64,000 bases of DNA from Candidatus Halocynthiibacter alkanivorans (GTDB taxonomy: Bacteria > Pseudomonadota > Alphaproteobacteria > Rhodobacterales > Rhodobacteraceae): assembly GCF_003333265.1 (NCBI RefSeq), contig NZ_QOLB01000159.1, positions 1 through 64,000 of the forward strand, read 5' to 3'. Both the position numbers and the translations under genes were made by a program. The notes below the pieces were generated by a model that did not search any database, was not told the DNA's origin, and worked only from the letters and a program-made list of their open reading frames with translations. Below are positions 63,814 to 64,000 of this stretch, piece by piece. Each line of letters starts with the position of its first letter. Position 1 is the stretch's first letter.

Positions 63814-64000
63814 TCAATCTAAAAGAATGAGGGTTGGTGTATTCGCCGGCACGCGGAGCGGCGCTGCAATGTGGCGTCCGATACTGTCATCCGGTCATAA
63901 AAGCGCGCGCCACTGTTTTCGTCAAGCGTTCTGGCATATTCCCTCTGGCCGCCTGGCCAAAAGGCGCGGCGCAGGTTAGCCCCTGATCTGACGGCCCTGC
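63814..64000. other. Region upstream of the tRNA to the window end
   Basis: 187 bp. CCCTCA/TGAGGG arms sit next to the tRNA 5' end. No gene recognised before the window ends. Confidence 0.3.

Overview
The window looks like part of a large plasmid or chromid of a marine alphaproteobacterium of the Roseobacter/Rhodobacterales type. The supporting signs are high-GC coding DNA, TRAP and ABC uptake operons, RTX proteins, a BioR-type biotin regulator, a rhizobial-type glpSTPQUV glycerol transporter, and a replication module near the centre. That module has a plasmid initiator gene, a divergent parA-parB pair, five tandem 22-bp iterons, and three copies of a perfect 17-bp parS-like palindrome. The organism call is inferred from gene content, because no rRNA or marker gene is present.

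Layout. 1-5,088: a minus-strand operon (N-formylglutamate amidohydrolase, TRAP dctQ/dctM/dctP, glutamine-synthetase-like gene cut by the window edge) opposite an RpiR regulator (5,223-6,095). 6,141-21,308: orphan Vsr endonuclease, GT2 glycosyltransferase, two RTX proteins tail to tail (one a subtilase), two tandem sulfotransferase-like genes, a RgpF/WbsX glycosyltransferase, capsule-export genes of kpsM/kpsE/kpsT type and rmlA. This is a surface-polysaccharide and secreted-protein island, probably for a sulfated glycan. 21,361-27,525: complete bioBFDAGC operon facing its GntR repressor bioR, with BioR-box-like sites at both ends. 27,875-30,684: RND exporter plus a small exported protein.

31,013-35,367: parB-parA, origin, rep. 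35,393-46,773: glycerol regulon: glpR divergent from glpD-glpSTPQUV, then glpK and an iron alcohol dehydrogenase after a strong terminator. 46,781-54,247: GMC oxidoreductase, paired crcB fluoride channels, CDP-alcohol phosphatidyltransferase, MATE efflux pump, a third sulfotransferase-like protein and a multicopper oxidase. 54,548-62,111: DeoR regulator divergent from an oligopeptide-type ABC operon that ends in a phosphodiesterase-like protein and a HAD phosphatase; this looks like an uptake-and-dephosphorylation route for an unknown phosphorylated substrate. 62,758-63,813: OxyR-like regulator and an isoleucine-type tRNA with an odd anticodon arm.

How it fits together. The replicon carries complete, self-regulated metabolic modules (biotin synthesis, glycerol uptake and oxidation, organophosphate-like uptake, formylglutamate-type uptake) next to cell-surface functions. 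No insertion sequence, integrase or CRISPR array was seen. The most notable signals are the par/rep palindromes and iterons, the sulfotransferase-capsule cluster, the asymmetric GlpS/GlpT ATPase pair, the ABC-phosphodiesterase-HAD operon, and the tRNA.
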